NCBI RefSeq assembly: GCF_011065895.1
Contig: NZ_JAALCR010000002.1
Coordinates: 1-64,000 of the forward strand
Direction of reading: 5' to 3'
DNA length: 64,000 nucleotides
From: Paludisphaera rhizosphaerae
GTDB taxonomy: Bacteria; Planctomycetota; Planctomycetia; Isosphaerales; Isosphaeraceae
Below, one piece after another: positions 12,365 through 21,624 of the stretch. Numbering within the stretch: the first letter of the stretch is position 1; every line of letters starts with the position of its first letter. The position numbers were made by a program, and so were the translations under genes. Under the pieces are notes generated by a model. It was not told the origin of the DNA, ran no database searches, and worked only from the letters and a program-made list of their open reading frames with translations.

Positions 12365-12396
12365 CTTCCTCCCTCTCGTTGAGGAAAGGGAGGAAG
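12365..12396 (-). terminator. Hairpin downstream of lpd
   Basis: 10-bp perfect stem (CTTCCTCCCT / AGGGAGGAAG) with a 12-base loop, 18 bases after the lpd stop on the minus strand. The T run after it is short (GTTCC), so strength is uncertain. Confidence 0.45.
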
Positions 12397-12413
12397 CTCC
12401 GCCGAACGCCGGC

Positions 12414-13799
12414 TTAGATGTGAACCGACTCGCCGAGCCCCTGGCCGGCGGCTTCCATGATGGATTCGGAGAAGGTCGGGTGCGGGTGCATGGCGTGGAG
12501 GATTTCTTCCTCAGTGGCTTCCAGGCGCATGGCCATGACCATCTCGGAGATCATCTCGGTCGCGACGGCCCCAATGATGTGGGCGCCGAGCAATTCGCCG
12601 TACTTTTTGCCGAAGATCAGCTTAACGAAGCCCTCGCTCTCGCCGGCGGCCAGAGCGCGGCCGCTGAACGCGAACGGGAACTTGCCGATCCGGATGTCGT
12701 GACCCGCGGCGCGGGCGGCTTTCTCGGTGAGACCCACGCTCGCCACGCCCGGCTCGGTGTACGTGCAGCCGGGGATGATCGAGTAGTCGACGTTGTGCTT
12801 CGAGTGCCCGGCGATCCGCTCGACGCAGTAGACCGCCTCGTGGTGGGCGACGTGCGCCAGCCAGGGAGGGCCGATCACGTCGCCGACGGCGTAGATGCTG
12901 GGGATGTTGGTCACGAACCCGTTGTCGCGGGCCACCTTGATGTGGCCGCGGTCGATCTCAACCTTCACGTCGGGAGCGAACAGGCCCTCGACGTTGCCGG
13001 TCACGCCGATGGCGACCAGGGCCACGTCGGCCTCGATGGTCTTCTTGCCCTGGGGGGACTCGATCTCGGCCTTCACGCCGTTGGCGGTCTTCTCCAGCTT
13101 CGTGGTCTTCGAGCTGGTGAAGATTTCCAGGCCCTTGGCGGTGAGGCTTTTCTTGAGGGTGTCGGAGACCTCCTCATCCTCGATCGGCAGGACGTGGTCC
13201 TGCATCTCGACGACCGTGACCTTGGTCCCGATCGCGTTGTAAAAGTAGCCGAATTCCAGCCCGATGGCGCCCGCGCCGATGATGAGCATCGCCTTGGGCT
13301 GCTTCTCCAACGACATCGCCTCCTTGGAGGTGATGATCTTCTTGCCGTCGAATTCGACGCCGGGGAACGGCCGAGGCCGAGCGCCGGTGGCGATCACGAT
13401 GGCGCCGGCGGTGAAGGTCTCATTGCCGACCTTCACCTTGTTGGGGCCGACGACCTGGGCGACGCCGATCTTCGACTTCACCTTGTACTTGCGGAACAGC
13501 CCTTCGATGCCCTTGTTGAGCTGGCCGGCGACGCCTCGGCTGCGGCCGATCATCTCGTCGAATTTCCACTCGCCCTGTCCGTGGAAACCGAACTTCTCGC
13601 CGTGGCGCTTCACCAACTCGACGAGGTGGGCGTTGGAGAGGAGAGCCTTGGTGGGGATGCATCCCCAGTTGAGGCAAACGCCGCCGAGCTTGTCGCGCTC
13701 GACGCAGAGGACGTTCTTGCCGAGTTGGGCGGCGCGGATCGCGCCGGCGTACCCGGCGGGGCCGCCGCCGATCACCACGATGTCGTAGTCGTAGGCCAT
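12414..13799 (-). CDS. lpdA: Dihydrolipoyl dehydrogenase (E3)
   Basis: FAD enzyme that re-oxidises dihydrolipoyl groups of 2-oxoacid dehydrogenases with NAD+. The 461-residue protein shows the FAD-binding GGGPAG at residues 11-16, the redox disulfide GGVCLNWGCIPTK with Cys42 and Cys47, an NAD-binding GAGAIGLEFG near 180, a second FAD motif YAVGDVIG and the C-terminal HPHPTFSE with the catalytic His-Glu pair. It lies 169 bases downstream of the E2 gene on the same strand, so it is probably the E3 of this pyruvate dehydrogenase complex, possibly shared with other complexes. Confidence 0.95.
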   Translation of the reverse strand: MAYDYDIVVIGGGPAGYAGAIRAAQLGKNVLCVERDKLGGVCLNWGCIPTKALLSNAHLVELVKRHGEKFGFHGQGEWKFDEMIGRSRGVAGQLNKGIEGLFRKYKVKSKIGVAQVVGPNKVKVGNETFTAGAIVIATGARPRPFPGVEFDGKKIITSKEAMSLEKQPKAMLIIGAGAIGLEFGYFYNAIGTKVTVVEMQDHVLPIEDEEVSDTLKKSLTAKGLEIFTSSKTTKLEKTANGVKAEIESPQGKKTIEADVALVAIGVTGNVEGLFAPDVKVEIDRGHIKVARDNGFVTNIPSIYAVGDVIGPPWLAHVAHHEAVYCVERIAGHSKHNVDYSIIPGCTYTEPGVASVGLTEKAARAAGHDIRIGKFPFAFSGRALAAGESEGFVKLIFGKKYGELLGAHIIGAVATEMISEMVMAMRLEATEEEILHAMHPHPTFSESIMEAAGQGLGESVHI

Positions 13800-13904
13800 G
13801 GTCGTGTGGGGTCTGTTCCGAGGTAGGATTGGGAATCGAGCATCGCCTTGCGACGCCCTGATACCCTCATTATGGGGGGCGATGGCAAGCGGCGGAAGCG
13901 CGAC

Positions 13905-13950
13905 GGCCCCGACGCCGACCTGCGCGGAGACGCGAGATCGGGTCGGGGCC
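13905..13950 (-). terminator. Hairpin between pdhC and lpd
   Basis: GGCCCCGAC (13905-13913) pairs with GTCGGGGCC (13942-13950), enclosing 28 bases. There is no T run on the minus strand after it, so it may be a processing or attenuation hairpin that lowers lpd expression relative to pdhABC rather than a full stop. Confidence 0.4.
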
Positions 13951-13968
13951 TGTAAGAAAGGGGCGGGA

Positions 13969-15291
13969 TCAGAGGAGCATCCGCGCCGGTTCTTCGAGCA
14001 GGTTCTTGAGCGTCCGCATGTAGTCGGCCGCGGTGGCGCCGTCGACGGCGCGGTGGTCGGCGGTGAGCGTCAGGCTCATCACGTTGCCGACGACGATCGC
14101 GTCTCCATCGACGACCGGACGCTTCTCAGCGGCCGAGACGGCGAGGATGGCGACCTCAGGGAGGTTGATGATGGCGTCGAACTGCTTGACGCCGTACATG
14201 CCCAGGTTGCTGATCGTGAACGTCCCCCCGGCCAAGTGATCGCCGGTGAGCGTTCCTCCGCGGGCGGCGGCGGCGAGGGCCTCGCTCCCCTTGCGGATTT
14301 CGATCAGGCCCAGCTCGTCGGCCCGGTGCAGGACGGGGACGATGAGCCCCTCCTCAAGAGCCACGGCGATGCCGATGTTGACTTCGCCGCGAAGGACGAT
14401 GGCGTCGGGCTCGAACGTGGCGTTGAGCGCGGGGTGACGGCGAAGGGCGACCGCGACGGCCTTGGTCACGAAGTCGCCGACCGAGAGCTTGACCTTCTCC
14501 GCGGCGAGTTCCTTGTTCAGGGTCTCGCGGAGGGCCAGCAGCTTGTCGACGCGGACGTCGACCGTCACGTGGATCTCGGGGGCGGTCTGCTTGGACTGCA
14601 GCATCCGCTGAGCGATCGTCTTCCGCATCCGCGAGTTCGGAATCCGCTTCTCCTGGAGCGGCCCGGTGGAGATCCGAGCGGCGGGAGCGGCCGGTGCCTT
14701 GGCGGCGGCGGGAGCGGCCGGCGCGGCGGGACGCGCCGTCGGGGCCGGGGCCGGAGCGGCGCCCTTGCCGGCGAGGAAGTCCTCAACGTCCTTGCGGACG
14801 ATGCGACCGCCGGGGCCGGTTCCCCGGACGCGGGCGATGTCGACGCGGGCTTCGGCGGCGACCTTGCGAGCCAGCGGGCTGGAACGGACGCGACCGCCAG
14901 CGGCCGTCGTCACAAGCTCCTCAGCCTCGTCGGATTCGGCGGCCGGCTTCGAATCGGCGGCCTTCTTGCCGTTGTCGGACTCGGCGGGGGCGGCCTTCTT
15001 CGCGGCTCCTCCCGCCGATCCCATCTTGGCGGCGATATCCTTGGGGTCCTCGCCCTTCTTGGCGAGGACCATGACGCGGTCGCCCAGCGCGACCTCGTCG
15101 CCCGCCTTGTGGTCGATGATCGCGATGACGCCGTCCTCGTAGGACTTCATGGGCATCGTGGCCTTGTCGGTCTCGATGTCCGCGAGGACGTCGCCCTCCT
15201 TGATCGTGTCGCCCACCTTCACGAGCCACTGAGCAATGACCCCGCTCTCCATGGTGGGGCTGAGCTTGGGCATGGTCACTTCGATCGGCAC
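13969..15291 (-). CDS. pdhC: Pyruvate dehydrogenase E2 (dihydrolipoamide acetyltransferase)
   Basis: Core of the pyruvate dehydrogenase complex, transferring acetyl from lipoate to CoA. The 440-residue protein has one lipoyl domain (ETDKATM with the lipoylated Lys near residue 43), a long acidic/Ala-Pro linker, a peripheral-subunit-binding domain (SSPLARKVAAEARVD, GTGPGGRIVRKDV near 136-170), a second Pro-Ala linker, and a catalytic domain ending with DHRAVDGATAADYM, the His and Asp of the active site. The start is GTG 15291 with GAGGAG 7 bases upstream. It follows pdhB by 82 bases. Confidence 0.93.
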   Translation of the reverse strand: MPIEVTMPKLSPTMESGVIAQWLVKVGDTIKEGDVLADIETDKATMPMKSYEDGVIAIIDHKAGDEVALGDRVMVLAKKGEDPKDIAAKMGSAGGAAKKAAPAESDNGKKAADSKPAAESDEAEELVTTAAGGRVRSSPLARKVAAEARVDIARVRGTGPGGRIVRKDVEDFLAGKGAAPAPAPTARPAAPAAPAAAKAPAAPAARISTGPLQEKRIPNSRMRKTIAQRMLQSKQTAPEIHVTVDVRVDKLLALRETLNKELAAEKVKLSVGDFVTKAVAVALRRHPALNATFEPDAIVLRGEVNIGIAVALEEGLIVPVLHRADELGLIEIRKGSEALAAAARGGTLTGDHLAGGTFTISNLGMYGVKQFDAIINLPEVAILAVSAAEKRPVVDGDAIVVGNVMSLTLTADHRAVDGATAADYMRTLKNLLEEPARMLL

Positions 15292-15373
15292 GAGTCTACT
15301 CCTCGGGGCCGATGCGACGGCCCCCCGCCCTTGGGTGGAGAGGCGGTATGTTCGTGTGTCTCTCTCAGTCAGG

Positions 15374-16351
15374 TCAGCGGTAGGTCACTTCGTCGACGGC
15401 GGCCAGGATCCGCGGCACGGAGGGCAGCATCGAGGCTTCGAGCTGCTTGTTGTACGGGATCGGGGCGTCCGAGGAGGCGACGCGGAGAATCGGGGCGTCG
15501 AGTTCGTCGAAGACCTCGCGGTAGATCCGGTCGGAAATCCCGGCGCCAAGGCCGCAGTACGGCCAATCTTCTTCCACGATCACGGCGCGGTGAGTCTTCT
15601 TGACGGACTGGACGAGGGTCTCGAGGTCGAGCGGGCGGATGCTCCGCAGGTCGATCACCTCCGCGCTGACGCCCTTCGCGGCCAGTTCCTCGGCGGCGGC
15701 GAGCGTCGCCTTGAGGGACCGCGAGTAGGTGATCAGCGTCACGTCGTCGCCCGGCCGCTTGATGTCGGCCTTGCCGAAGGGGACGAGGTGTTCGCCGTCG
15801 GGGATCTCCCCCTTCTCGGGATAGAGAACCTCGTGCTCGATGAAGACGACCGGGTCGTCGGACCGGATCGCCGTCTTGAGCAGGCCCTTGGCGTCCGCCG
15901 GGGTGGCGGGCAGGATGACGGTCAGGCCGGGGATCTGGGCGTACCAGGCCTCCAGCCGGTGCGAGTGGGTGGCGCCGAGGCAGCCGGCCATGCCGGAGCT
16001 TCCCCGGAAGACCATCGGCACCGAGAACTGGCCGCCGCTCATGTAGCGCATGTTGGCGGCGTTGTTGACGATCTGGTCGATCGCCACGATGCTGAAGCTG
16101 AAGGTCATGAACTCGATGATCGGCCGCAGGCCGACCATCGCCGCGCCGATCCCGATGCCGGCGAACCCTTCTTCAGAAATCGGCGTGTCGATCACCCGAC
16201 GGGGGCCGAACTTCTTGAGCATCCCCTGACTGACCTTGTAGGCGCCGTCGTACTCGGCGACCTCCTCACCCATGAGGAAGACGCGGTCGTCCCGCTCCAT
16301 CTCCTCGGTCATCGCCTGGTTGAGGGCCTCTCGGAACGAAAAAACCGCCAT
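15374..16351 (-). CDS. pdhB: Pyruvate dehydrogenase E1, beta subunit
   Basis: Beta half of the alpha2-beta2 E1 that decarboxylates pyruvate with thiamine diphosphate. The 325-residue protein has FSFREALNQAM at the start, the thiamine-facing GEEVAEYDGAYKVS with the conserved Glu, DTPISEEGFAGIGIGAAM, and the transketolase C-terminal domain (DLRSIRPLDLETL, VIVEEDWPYCGLGAGI). ATG 16351 is chosen, with AGGAG 5 bases upstream; a GTG at 16357 overlapping the pdhA stop as GTGA is the alternative. Either way the two subunits are translationally coupled. Confidence 0.95.
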   Translation of the reverse strand: MAVFSFREALNQAMTEEMERDDRVFLMGEEVAEYDGAYKVSQGMLKKFGPRRVIDTPISEEGFAGIGIGAAMVGLRPIIEFMTFSFSIVAIDQIVNNAANMRYMSGGQFSVPMVFRGSSGMAGCLGATHSHRLEAWYAQIPGLTVILPATPADAKGLLKTAIRSDDPVVFIEHEVLYPEKGEIPDGEHLVPFGKADIKRPGDDVTLITYSRSLKATLAAAEELAAKGVSAEVIDLRSIRPLDLETLVQSVKKTHRAVIVEEDWPYCGLGAGISDRIYREVFDELDAPILRVASSDAPIPYNKQLEASMLPSVPRILAAVDEVTYR

Positions 16352-16353
16352 GA

Positions 16354-17367
16354 TCACTCCTGAGGGGAGAAGGGGCCTGCCGTGATGTCTTCGTAGACCG
16401 CTTCGAGGGGCGGGTTCTCGCTCTTCTCGGCGAACTCAATCGCCTCCTCGATCTCGGCCTTGACCTCCTCACGCATCGTTTCGACGGCCTCGTCGTCGAT
16501 CCAGCCGCGCTTCTTGAGGATGCTCGCGTAGACCTCGATGGGGTCTTTCTTGATGTAGCTGTCCAGCTCGTCGCGCATCCGGTACTTGCCGGGGTCGCTG
16601 ATCGAGTGGCCCTTGTAGCGGTAGGTCTGGGCCTCGATGAAGCTGGGACCTTCGCCGGCCCGAGCGTGCTCGACGCATTCCAGCGTCGTCTTCGCCATCA
16701 GCTCGATGTCGTTGCCGTTGATCTGGTGCCCGGGGATGCCGTAGGGGGTGGCGCACCGGATGGTGAGATCCTGGTGGGCGCTGGAGCGGGTCAGCGAGGT
16801 GCCCATCGCGTAGAGGTTGTTCTCGACGATGTAGATGACGGGCAGCTTCCAGAGGGCGGCCATGTTGAGGGCCTCGTGGACGCCCCCCTGGTTGATGGCG
16901 CCGTCGCCCAGGTAGCAGAGGGCGACCCGATCCTCGCCGCGGTACTTGCTGGCGAAGGCGAAGCCGGCGGCCAGCGGGATGTGGCTGCCGACGATGGCGT
17001 GGCCCCCCATCATGCCCTTCTCCACGTCGAAGAAGTGCATCGAGCCCCCCTTCCCCTTGGAGCAGCCCGTCGCCTTGCCGAGCAGCTCGGCCATGCCGGC
17101 TCGGGCGGTCATCCCCAGGGCCAGGGCGTGGCCGTGGTCGCGGTAGGCGGTGATGACCCAGTCGTCCGGGCGGAGCACGCCGATCGAGCCGACCGCGACC
17201 GGTTCCTGGCCGCTGTACTGGTGGAAGAACCCGCCGATCTTGTTGCCCTTCTGGTAGAGCATCTCCGCCCGCTCCTCGAAGCGGCGGATCAGCATCATCT
17301 GGCGGAGCCAGTCCAGAGCCTTGGACTCGTCGACGATCGGTTTCGCTTCCGTTTGCACTGAGGCCAT
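16354..17367 (-). CDS. pdhA: Pyruvate dehydrogenase E1, alpha subunit
   Basis: Alpha half of E1, binding thiamine diphosphate. In the 337-residue protein the cofactor motif GDGAINQGGVHEALN is near residue 170 and ends with ENNLYAMGTS, the usual GDG-x(n)-NN pattern. The regulatory-loop region TYRYKGHSISDPGKYR near 265 is also conserved. ATG 17367 is chosen because the product then begins directly before the conserved LDWLRQMMLIRRFEERAE; an upstream in-frame ATG at 17460 would add a basic, non-conserved leader. It heads the pdhA-pdhB-pdhC-lpd operon. Confidence 0.95.
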   Translation of the reverse strand: MASVQTEAKPIVDESKALDWLRQMMLIRRFEERAEMLYQKGNKIGGFFHQYSGQEPVAVGSIGVLRPDDWVITAYRDHGHALALGMTARAGMAELLGKATGCSKGKGGSMHFFDVEKGMMGGHAIVGSHIPLAAGFAFASKYRGEDRVALCYLGDGAINQGGVHEALNMAALWKLPVIYIVENNLYAMGTSLTRSSAHQDLTIRCATPYGIPGHQINGNDIELMAKTTLECVEHARAGEGPSFIEAQTYRYKGHSISDPGKYRMRDELDSYIKKDPIEVYASILKKRGWIDDEAVETMREEVKAEIEEAIEFAEKSENPPLEAVYEDITAGPFSPQE

Positions 17368-17792
17368 ATCAACCTGACTCCTGAGTGAACGGCGGTCGGA
17401 GCGGGTGCCGGGGCGCGCCGGCGACGGCGTGTTTTTTCGCGGGTGGTTACGTCGAGCCATGTCGAGACGACGAAGGCGGGGACGTCGGGCGGGTCGCCCC
17501 AGCAGGGCGAAACTTCCTTAATCTTATCGGCCGAGAACGGACGCGGCTAGATACGGAGGGGCGCCGCGGCCCGGCCGGACTCCTGGTCCACCGACCGCCG
17601 ATCGTTTCTGATCGCCTCATCTTATACAAAAAACCCAGGGCCTGACCAGGAAGCTTGGCAAGAATCGAGTCCTCCGACGGCCCATTCGGAAAGGTTCAAG
17701 GATTTTTGCGCAAATCCTCGCGTCGACAGGGTCTCTTCCATCGACCGCGTCGTTTACTGGACTCGCCGGCCGCCTTCGTCTCTGGAGCGTCC
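17368..17792. other. Divergent intergenic region between pdhA and an ECF sigma gene
   Basis: About 425 bases, locally richer in A/T around 17510-17530 and 17612-17636. On the minus strand there are -10-like TAAGAT boxes in both patches (CTTATC near 17523, ATCTTATAC near 17617), suitable for pdhA, but no -35 box convincing enough to call. No gene is seen. Confidence 0.4.
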
Positions 17793-18320
17793 ATGGATGG
17801 GTTGCCCGATCGGCTGGCTGATGGGGACGCCGGCGCCTTCGTCGAGCTTTACGACAAACTCGCCGATCGATTGCATCATTATCTCACAGCTCGACTTGGG
17901 ACACGAGCAGACGCCGACGACGTCCTCCAGGAAACCTTCGTCCGGCTGGCTCGCGACCGTAAACGCCTTGGAGAGGTGGAAAACTTGACCGCCTTCGCCT
18001 TCGTCGTCGCCCGCAACGAGGCCAACCGCTGGCTCGACGGTCGTCGCCGACACGGTGAGACGATCGCCGCCTCGGCTGCTGCGCTTTTTCATGAGGCCCA
18101 CGCCGACGATCGCGACGCCCGCGAGGCGGCCGAGGACGTCGTCCAGGCAATGGCGTGCCTCGGGCCCGAGGATCGTGAGATCGTCGAGATGAGAACCTAT
18201 GCCGGCCTGACCTTCCGTGAGATCGGCGAAGTTTTGGGACGACCCCTGGGAACAGTCGCCGCGAGGTACAGGGCGGCGCTCGACCGGATGCGGGGCTGGT
18301 TGGTGAGGGAGCGACCATGA
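17793..18320 (+). CDS. ECF sigma factor
   Basis: The 175-residue protein is a compact ECF sigma factor: region 2 near residues 8-70 (GAFVELYDKLADRLHHYL, ADDVLQETFVRLARD) and region 4 near 120-170 (LGPEDREIVEMRTYAGLTF then GEVLGRPLGTVAARYR). ATG 17793 has GGAG 5 bases upstream. A longer frame back to 17655 encodes a basic leader without sigma similarity and is not used. Its last codons overlap the next gene as ATGA, the usual arrangement of a sigma factor with its anti-sigma factor. Confidence 0.9.
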   Translation: MDGLPDRLADGDAGAFVELYDKLADRLHHYLTARLGTRADADDVLQETFVRLARDRKRLGEVENLTAFAFVVARNEANRWLDGRRRHGETIAASAAALFHEAHADDRDAREAAEDVVQAMACLGPEDREIVEMRTYAGLTFREIGEVLGRPLGTVAARYRAALDRMRGWLVRERP

Positions 18321-18865
18321 GCGATGAGGTCGAAAACACGCTGGCGAACCTGACGCCCCGAGGGGCTCCGCCCGAGCTTCGCGCCCGGATCTTGGCTGCC
18401 GTGGGCGATGAACTGGCCGCGACCGAGGAGCCGCCGAAGTCGTACCGCCGGTTCCCGATCGGCCTGGCGACGGCCGCCGCGCTGCTCCTCAGCGTGACGG
18501 CCGACCGGCTCGCCACGTGGGTCGACGAGGAACGCGTCGAGCGTGCGTTCGGGCCTCGACCGGTCTCGCCCGCGGTGCTGGAGTTAGTCCAGGACATCGC
18601 CAAGGTCGCCGGACCCGAAACAGGCCGTTTGGCCCTTGAGCGCCTTTCGGCCCCACCTCCACCTCCCACCGACGCCGAGTTGATTCGTCAGGCCGCGGAG
18701 GTCGCGCGGATGATCCAAGAACTGGCCCACGATTCCCCGGAGAACGCCCGTGAAACCGCGACTCAAAAGATACCTCAAGCGGACCGCGATCGGGATCGGC
18801 GTCGCGCTGGTCGCGTTCTTCTTGTGGAGCGCCTGCTACACACTGATCACAGGCCGTCGGCTTGA
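18317..18865 (+). CDS. Probable anti-sigma factor (single membrane helix)
   Basis: The 182-residue protein begins inside the stop of the ECF sigma gene (ATGA). It has a short cytoplasmic N-terminus, a hydrophobic segment near residues 48-65 (IGLATAAALLLSVTADRLA) and a C-terminal part with a proline run (APPPPPTDAE) and a helix. I see no zinc-binding HxxxCxxC motif, so the anti-sigma role is inferred from position and topology only. The last 38 codons lie in the overlap with the next gene, where codon third positions favour the other frame. Confidence 0.6.
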   Translation: MSDEVENTLANLTPRGAPPELRARILAAVGDELAATEEPPKSYRRFPIGLATAAALLLSVTADRLATWVDEERVERAFGPRPVSPAVLELVQDIAKVAGPETGRLALERLSAPPPPPTDAELIRQAAEVARMIQELAHDSPENARETATQKIPQADRDRDRRRAGRVLLVERLLHTDHRPSA

Positions 18866-20018
18866 GGCCCGGCTGGATGCACTCCGTAAGGCCGGCGTGC
18901 CGCTCTCGATCGCCGACTACGCCGGCAAGCCGATCCCCCCCGAGTCCAACGCCGACGTGCCGCTGCGGCGCGTGGCCTCGGACCTGGCGTCCGTTCAGAA
19001 GGAACTGGCCGCGATCTTCCCCAAGGATCATTCGGCGAGGGGGCCCCTGACGCCGGACGAACGCTCGAAGTTGGAGGCCCTGTTCGCGAGCTATCCTCGG
19101 GTGATCCCCGGCCTGCTGGAAGCGGCCGATCGGCCGGGCTACGACCCCGGCCTCGATGTCTCGGGGCCGACGACGACTTTTCTCAATCAGGTTATGACGA
19201 AATCGATCGCTGAGGAGCGGGCCGCGATGCGTGTTCTGGAGAGCTGGTCGACCTTGCTCGTCGCCCAGGGCCGTCGCGATGAGGCGCTCGCCGTCCAGAC
19301 GTCGGCCCTTGCCCTGTGCCGTCACTGGGCGCGGCAGCCGACGATGATCGCCTATCTGACATCGATCGCGTGCGTAAGGACCGCCGCCTGGAGCGCCTCG
19401 CGAATCCTGCTGGATGGGCCGGTCACGGAAGAGAGCCGTAAAGCGCTCGACGCGGAACTGGCCCGCCTCAATCAATTGGACGACGCCCGCCAGGCGCTGG
19501 AGAACGAGCGGGCTTATTCGCTCTCCTCGGCAACGGAGATGTCGAACAACATCTTCTGGATCCGCGGCTGGATTCGCAACAACATGATGATGATGTTCAT
19601 CGATTTTTACGAGGAACAGATCCAAAGGTTAACCACGCCTTACCCCGACCTCCCCCAGGTTCCGGCCGTTGGTGGATATCGTTCCTCATGGAGTCCCTTC
19701 AAGGTTCTTGTCACGCTTCTTGAACCCTCCATGAATGCGCTTCGAAAGTCCGCCGAGCAACAGCGGGCGGCCGTTCGGTCGCTTCGGGTGCTGAACGCCC
19801 TCCAGGCGCGAGGCGTCGTCGACGATCCTCCCAACCTGGCCGCCCTGGGGCTTCCCCCCGAAGCGTTGATCGATCCCATCACCGGAAAGGCGTTGATCGT
19901 CAAGAAGAAGCCGGGCGGCTGGCTCGTGTACTCGGTCGGCGCGAACGGGGTCGACGACGGCGGTAAGCTCGACAAGGGCGAGGACGTTGGGTTTGGACCG
20001 CCTGAACCCGCCCATTGA
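18750..20018 (+). CDS. Membrane-anchored protein of unknown function
   Basis: The 422-residue protein starts at GTG 18750 inside the preceding gene (116-base overlap). Residues 1-30 are a basic start and one membrane helix (IGIGVALVAFFLWSACY). The rest is helix-rich and probably outside the membrane. Near the C-terminus is the segment ALIDPITGKALIVKKKPGGW and then WLVYSVGANGVDDGGK, a short motif common at the end of planctomycete/verrucomicrobial secreted proteins and similar to the tail of type II pseudopilins. Co-transcription with the sigma/anti-sigma pair suggests a shared regulon. Function unknown. Confidence 0.7.
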   Translation: MKPRLKRYLKRTAIGIGVALVAFFLWSACYTLITGRRLEARLDALRKAGVPLSIADYAGKPIPPESNADVPLRRVASDLASVQKELAAIFPKDHSARGPLTPDERSKLEALFASYPRVIPGLLEAADRPGYDPGLDVSGPTTTFLNQVMTKSIAEERAAMRVLESWSTLLVAQGRRDEALAVQTSALALCRHWARQPTMIAYLTSIACVRTAAWSASRILLDGPVTEESRKALDAELARLNQLDDARQALENERAYSLSSATEMSNNIFWIRGWIRNNMMMMFIDFYEEQIQRLTTPYPDLPQVPAVGGYRSSWSPFKVLVTLLEPSMNALRKSAEQQRAAVRSLRVLNALQARGVVDDPPNLAALGLPPEALIDPITGKALIVKKKPGGWLVYSVGANGVDDGGKLDKGEDVGFGPPEPAH

Positions 20019-20042
20019 CGGCTGAACCATGGAATCGACGCG

Positions 20043-21509
20043 TCAGCGAACCGGCAGTGGTAGGAAGTCCCAGTCGAGAATCATCTTCTCCGTGAGAGCC
20101 GCCTTGAGCTTGTTCTCGGCTTCAGCGACTTCGGGCTTGCCTGCGAGATTGTTCATCTCGTCGGGGTCGCTCTGGAGGTCGTACAACTCGTAGGTCGGCC
20201 GAGGGTTCGTGAAGTAGGCCCGCTCGAACTTGGGCGCGAGCTTTCCCTCGCGATGGGCTTGCAGGATGGCTTGCCAGGCAGGGCCCTTCTGGCTGTCGAC
20301 GGGGCCGTAGGGCTGATGGGGCGTGCAGTTGTAGATGAGCTTGTAACGATCGGACCGAACACAGCGGGCCAGGTCGAAGGTCGCCGCCGAAACGTCGGGT
20401 TTCATGCCGCCGTCGCCGCCGTGGGGGCCGCGCTCGGCGAAGATATGGGCTCGCTTCTCATAGGGCTCGCCGCGCAGGAGCTTCAAGTAACTGCGACCGC
20501 TCATCGACTTCGGCGGCGCGACGCCGACGGCTTCGAGCAGGGTCGGAGCGAAGTCCTCGCCAGAAACCAGGTCGCCGGTCGCGGTCCCCGGTGCCACGAC
20601 GCCGGGCCAGCGGACGAGGAGCGGGACGCGGATGCCTCGGTCGTGAAGCGCCCCTTTGCCGAGAGGGAAGGCCATGCCGTTATCGCCCATGAAGACGACG
20701 AGCGTGTCATCGGCGAGCCCTCGGGCCTGGAGGACGTCGAGCACGCTCTGCACGTCGTCGTCCAAATGTTCGACCTCGCCCGCGTACTTCGCCAGGTCTT
20801 CGCGGACGCCGGGGAGGTCGGGCATGTCGCCCGGGACCTCCACCTTGGCCGGGTCGACGGCTCCTTGTTTGCCAACCGTGTTCCACGGGTGGTGCGGGTC
20901 GTTGTAGCCGAGCCAGAAGAACCAGGGCTTCTCCTTGGGGGCGGCGTCGAGGAAGGCCGTGAGGTGGTCTCCGTAGGTCTTCCACCGCGCGGGGCCCCCT
21001 TTCTCCATGTAGTCGACGCGGTTCTTGAAGTCGCGAAGGTTGTATCGCTCGATGACGTCGTTCGTGACGGGAGCGCCCCGATCCCCCTGGGCCGGCGGCC
21101 CGTCGAGGTGGTACGTCCGACCGCCGACGCCCGTGAAATACCCCGCCTCCTTGCGAAGCAGGTCGGGCAAGCCGACGACGTCCGCCGGCAGCGGCGAGGT
21201 GAACCGGACCATCCGGACCGACACCGGCGATCGCCCCGTCATCAGCGACGCCCGCGACGGGACGCATTGCGGGCAGGTGACGAACATCGAGTCGAACCGC
21301 ATCCCCTGCCCCGCCAGCCGGTCGAGGTTCGGCGTTCGGACCGACTTCGACCCATACGCTCCGAGGTAGGGGTAACTCTGGTCGTCGGAGAGGAGGAACA
21401 GAATGTTCGGCTTCCCCTTCGCCGCCTCGCCGCGGGCGGATCCGATCGCCGCCGCCGCGAGTGCTGCAAGCATCAGGATTTGACTCGCCGTTCTCCCTCG
21501 TTTGATCAT
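20043..21509 (-). CDS. Secreted arylsulfatase (sulfatase family)
   Basis: The 488-residue protein has a signal peptide and the type I sulfatase fold. PNILFLLSDDQ near residue 35 gives two metal-binding aspartates. CVPSRASLMTGR near residue 82 is the CxPSR formylglycine signature, with the Cys to be converted by a maturase not found in this window. VVFMGDNGMAFPLGKG near 274 supplies the later metal ligands. Planctomycetes carry many such enzymes for sulfated polysaccharides; the substrate is not predictable here. It converges on the membrane-anchored gene with 24 bases between stops. Confidence 0.92.
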   Translation of the reverse strand: MIKRGRTASQILMLAALAAAAIGSARGEAAKGKPNILFLLSDDQSYPYLGAYGSKSVRTPNLDRLAGQGMRFDSMFVTCPQCVPSRASLMTGRSPVSVRMVRFTSPLPADVVGLPDLLRKEAGYFTGVGGRTYHLDGPPAQGDRGAPVTNDVIERYNLRDFKNRVDYMEKGGPARWKTYGDHLTAFLDAAPKEKPWFFWLGYNDPHHPWNTVGKQGAVDPAKVEVPGDMPDLPGVREDLAKYAGEVEHLDDDVQSVLDVLQARGLADDTLVVFMGDNGMAFPLGKGALHDRGIRVPLLVRWPGVVAPGTATGDLVSGEDFAPTLLEAVGVAPPKSMSGRSYLKLLRGEPYEKRAHIFAERGPHGGDGGMKPDVSAATFDLARCVRSDRYKLIYNCTPHQPYGPVDSQKGPAWQAILQAHREGKLAPKFERAYFTNPRPTYELYDLQSDPDEMNNLAGKPEVAEAENKLKAALTEKMILDWDFLPLPVR

Positions 21510-21624
21510 CGCTGCGCCGCTCCCTGCACGAACCCTCGAACGCCCGGCGACGTCCCGACGGCGTCGCCCCTGGCGCGGGCTATGCTATCGCGGCCGCGGC
21601 GACGCCTCAACGGGCGGCCACTCC

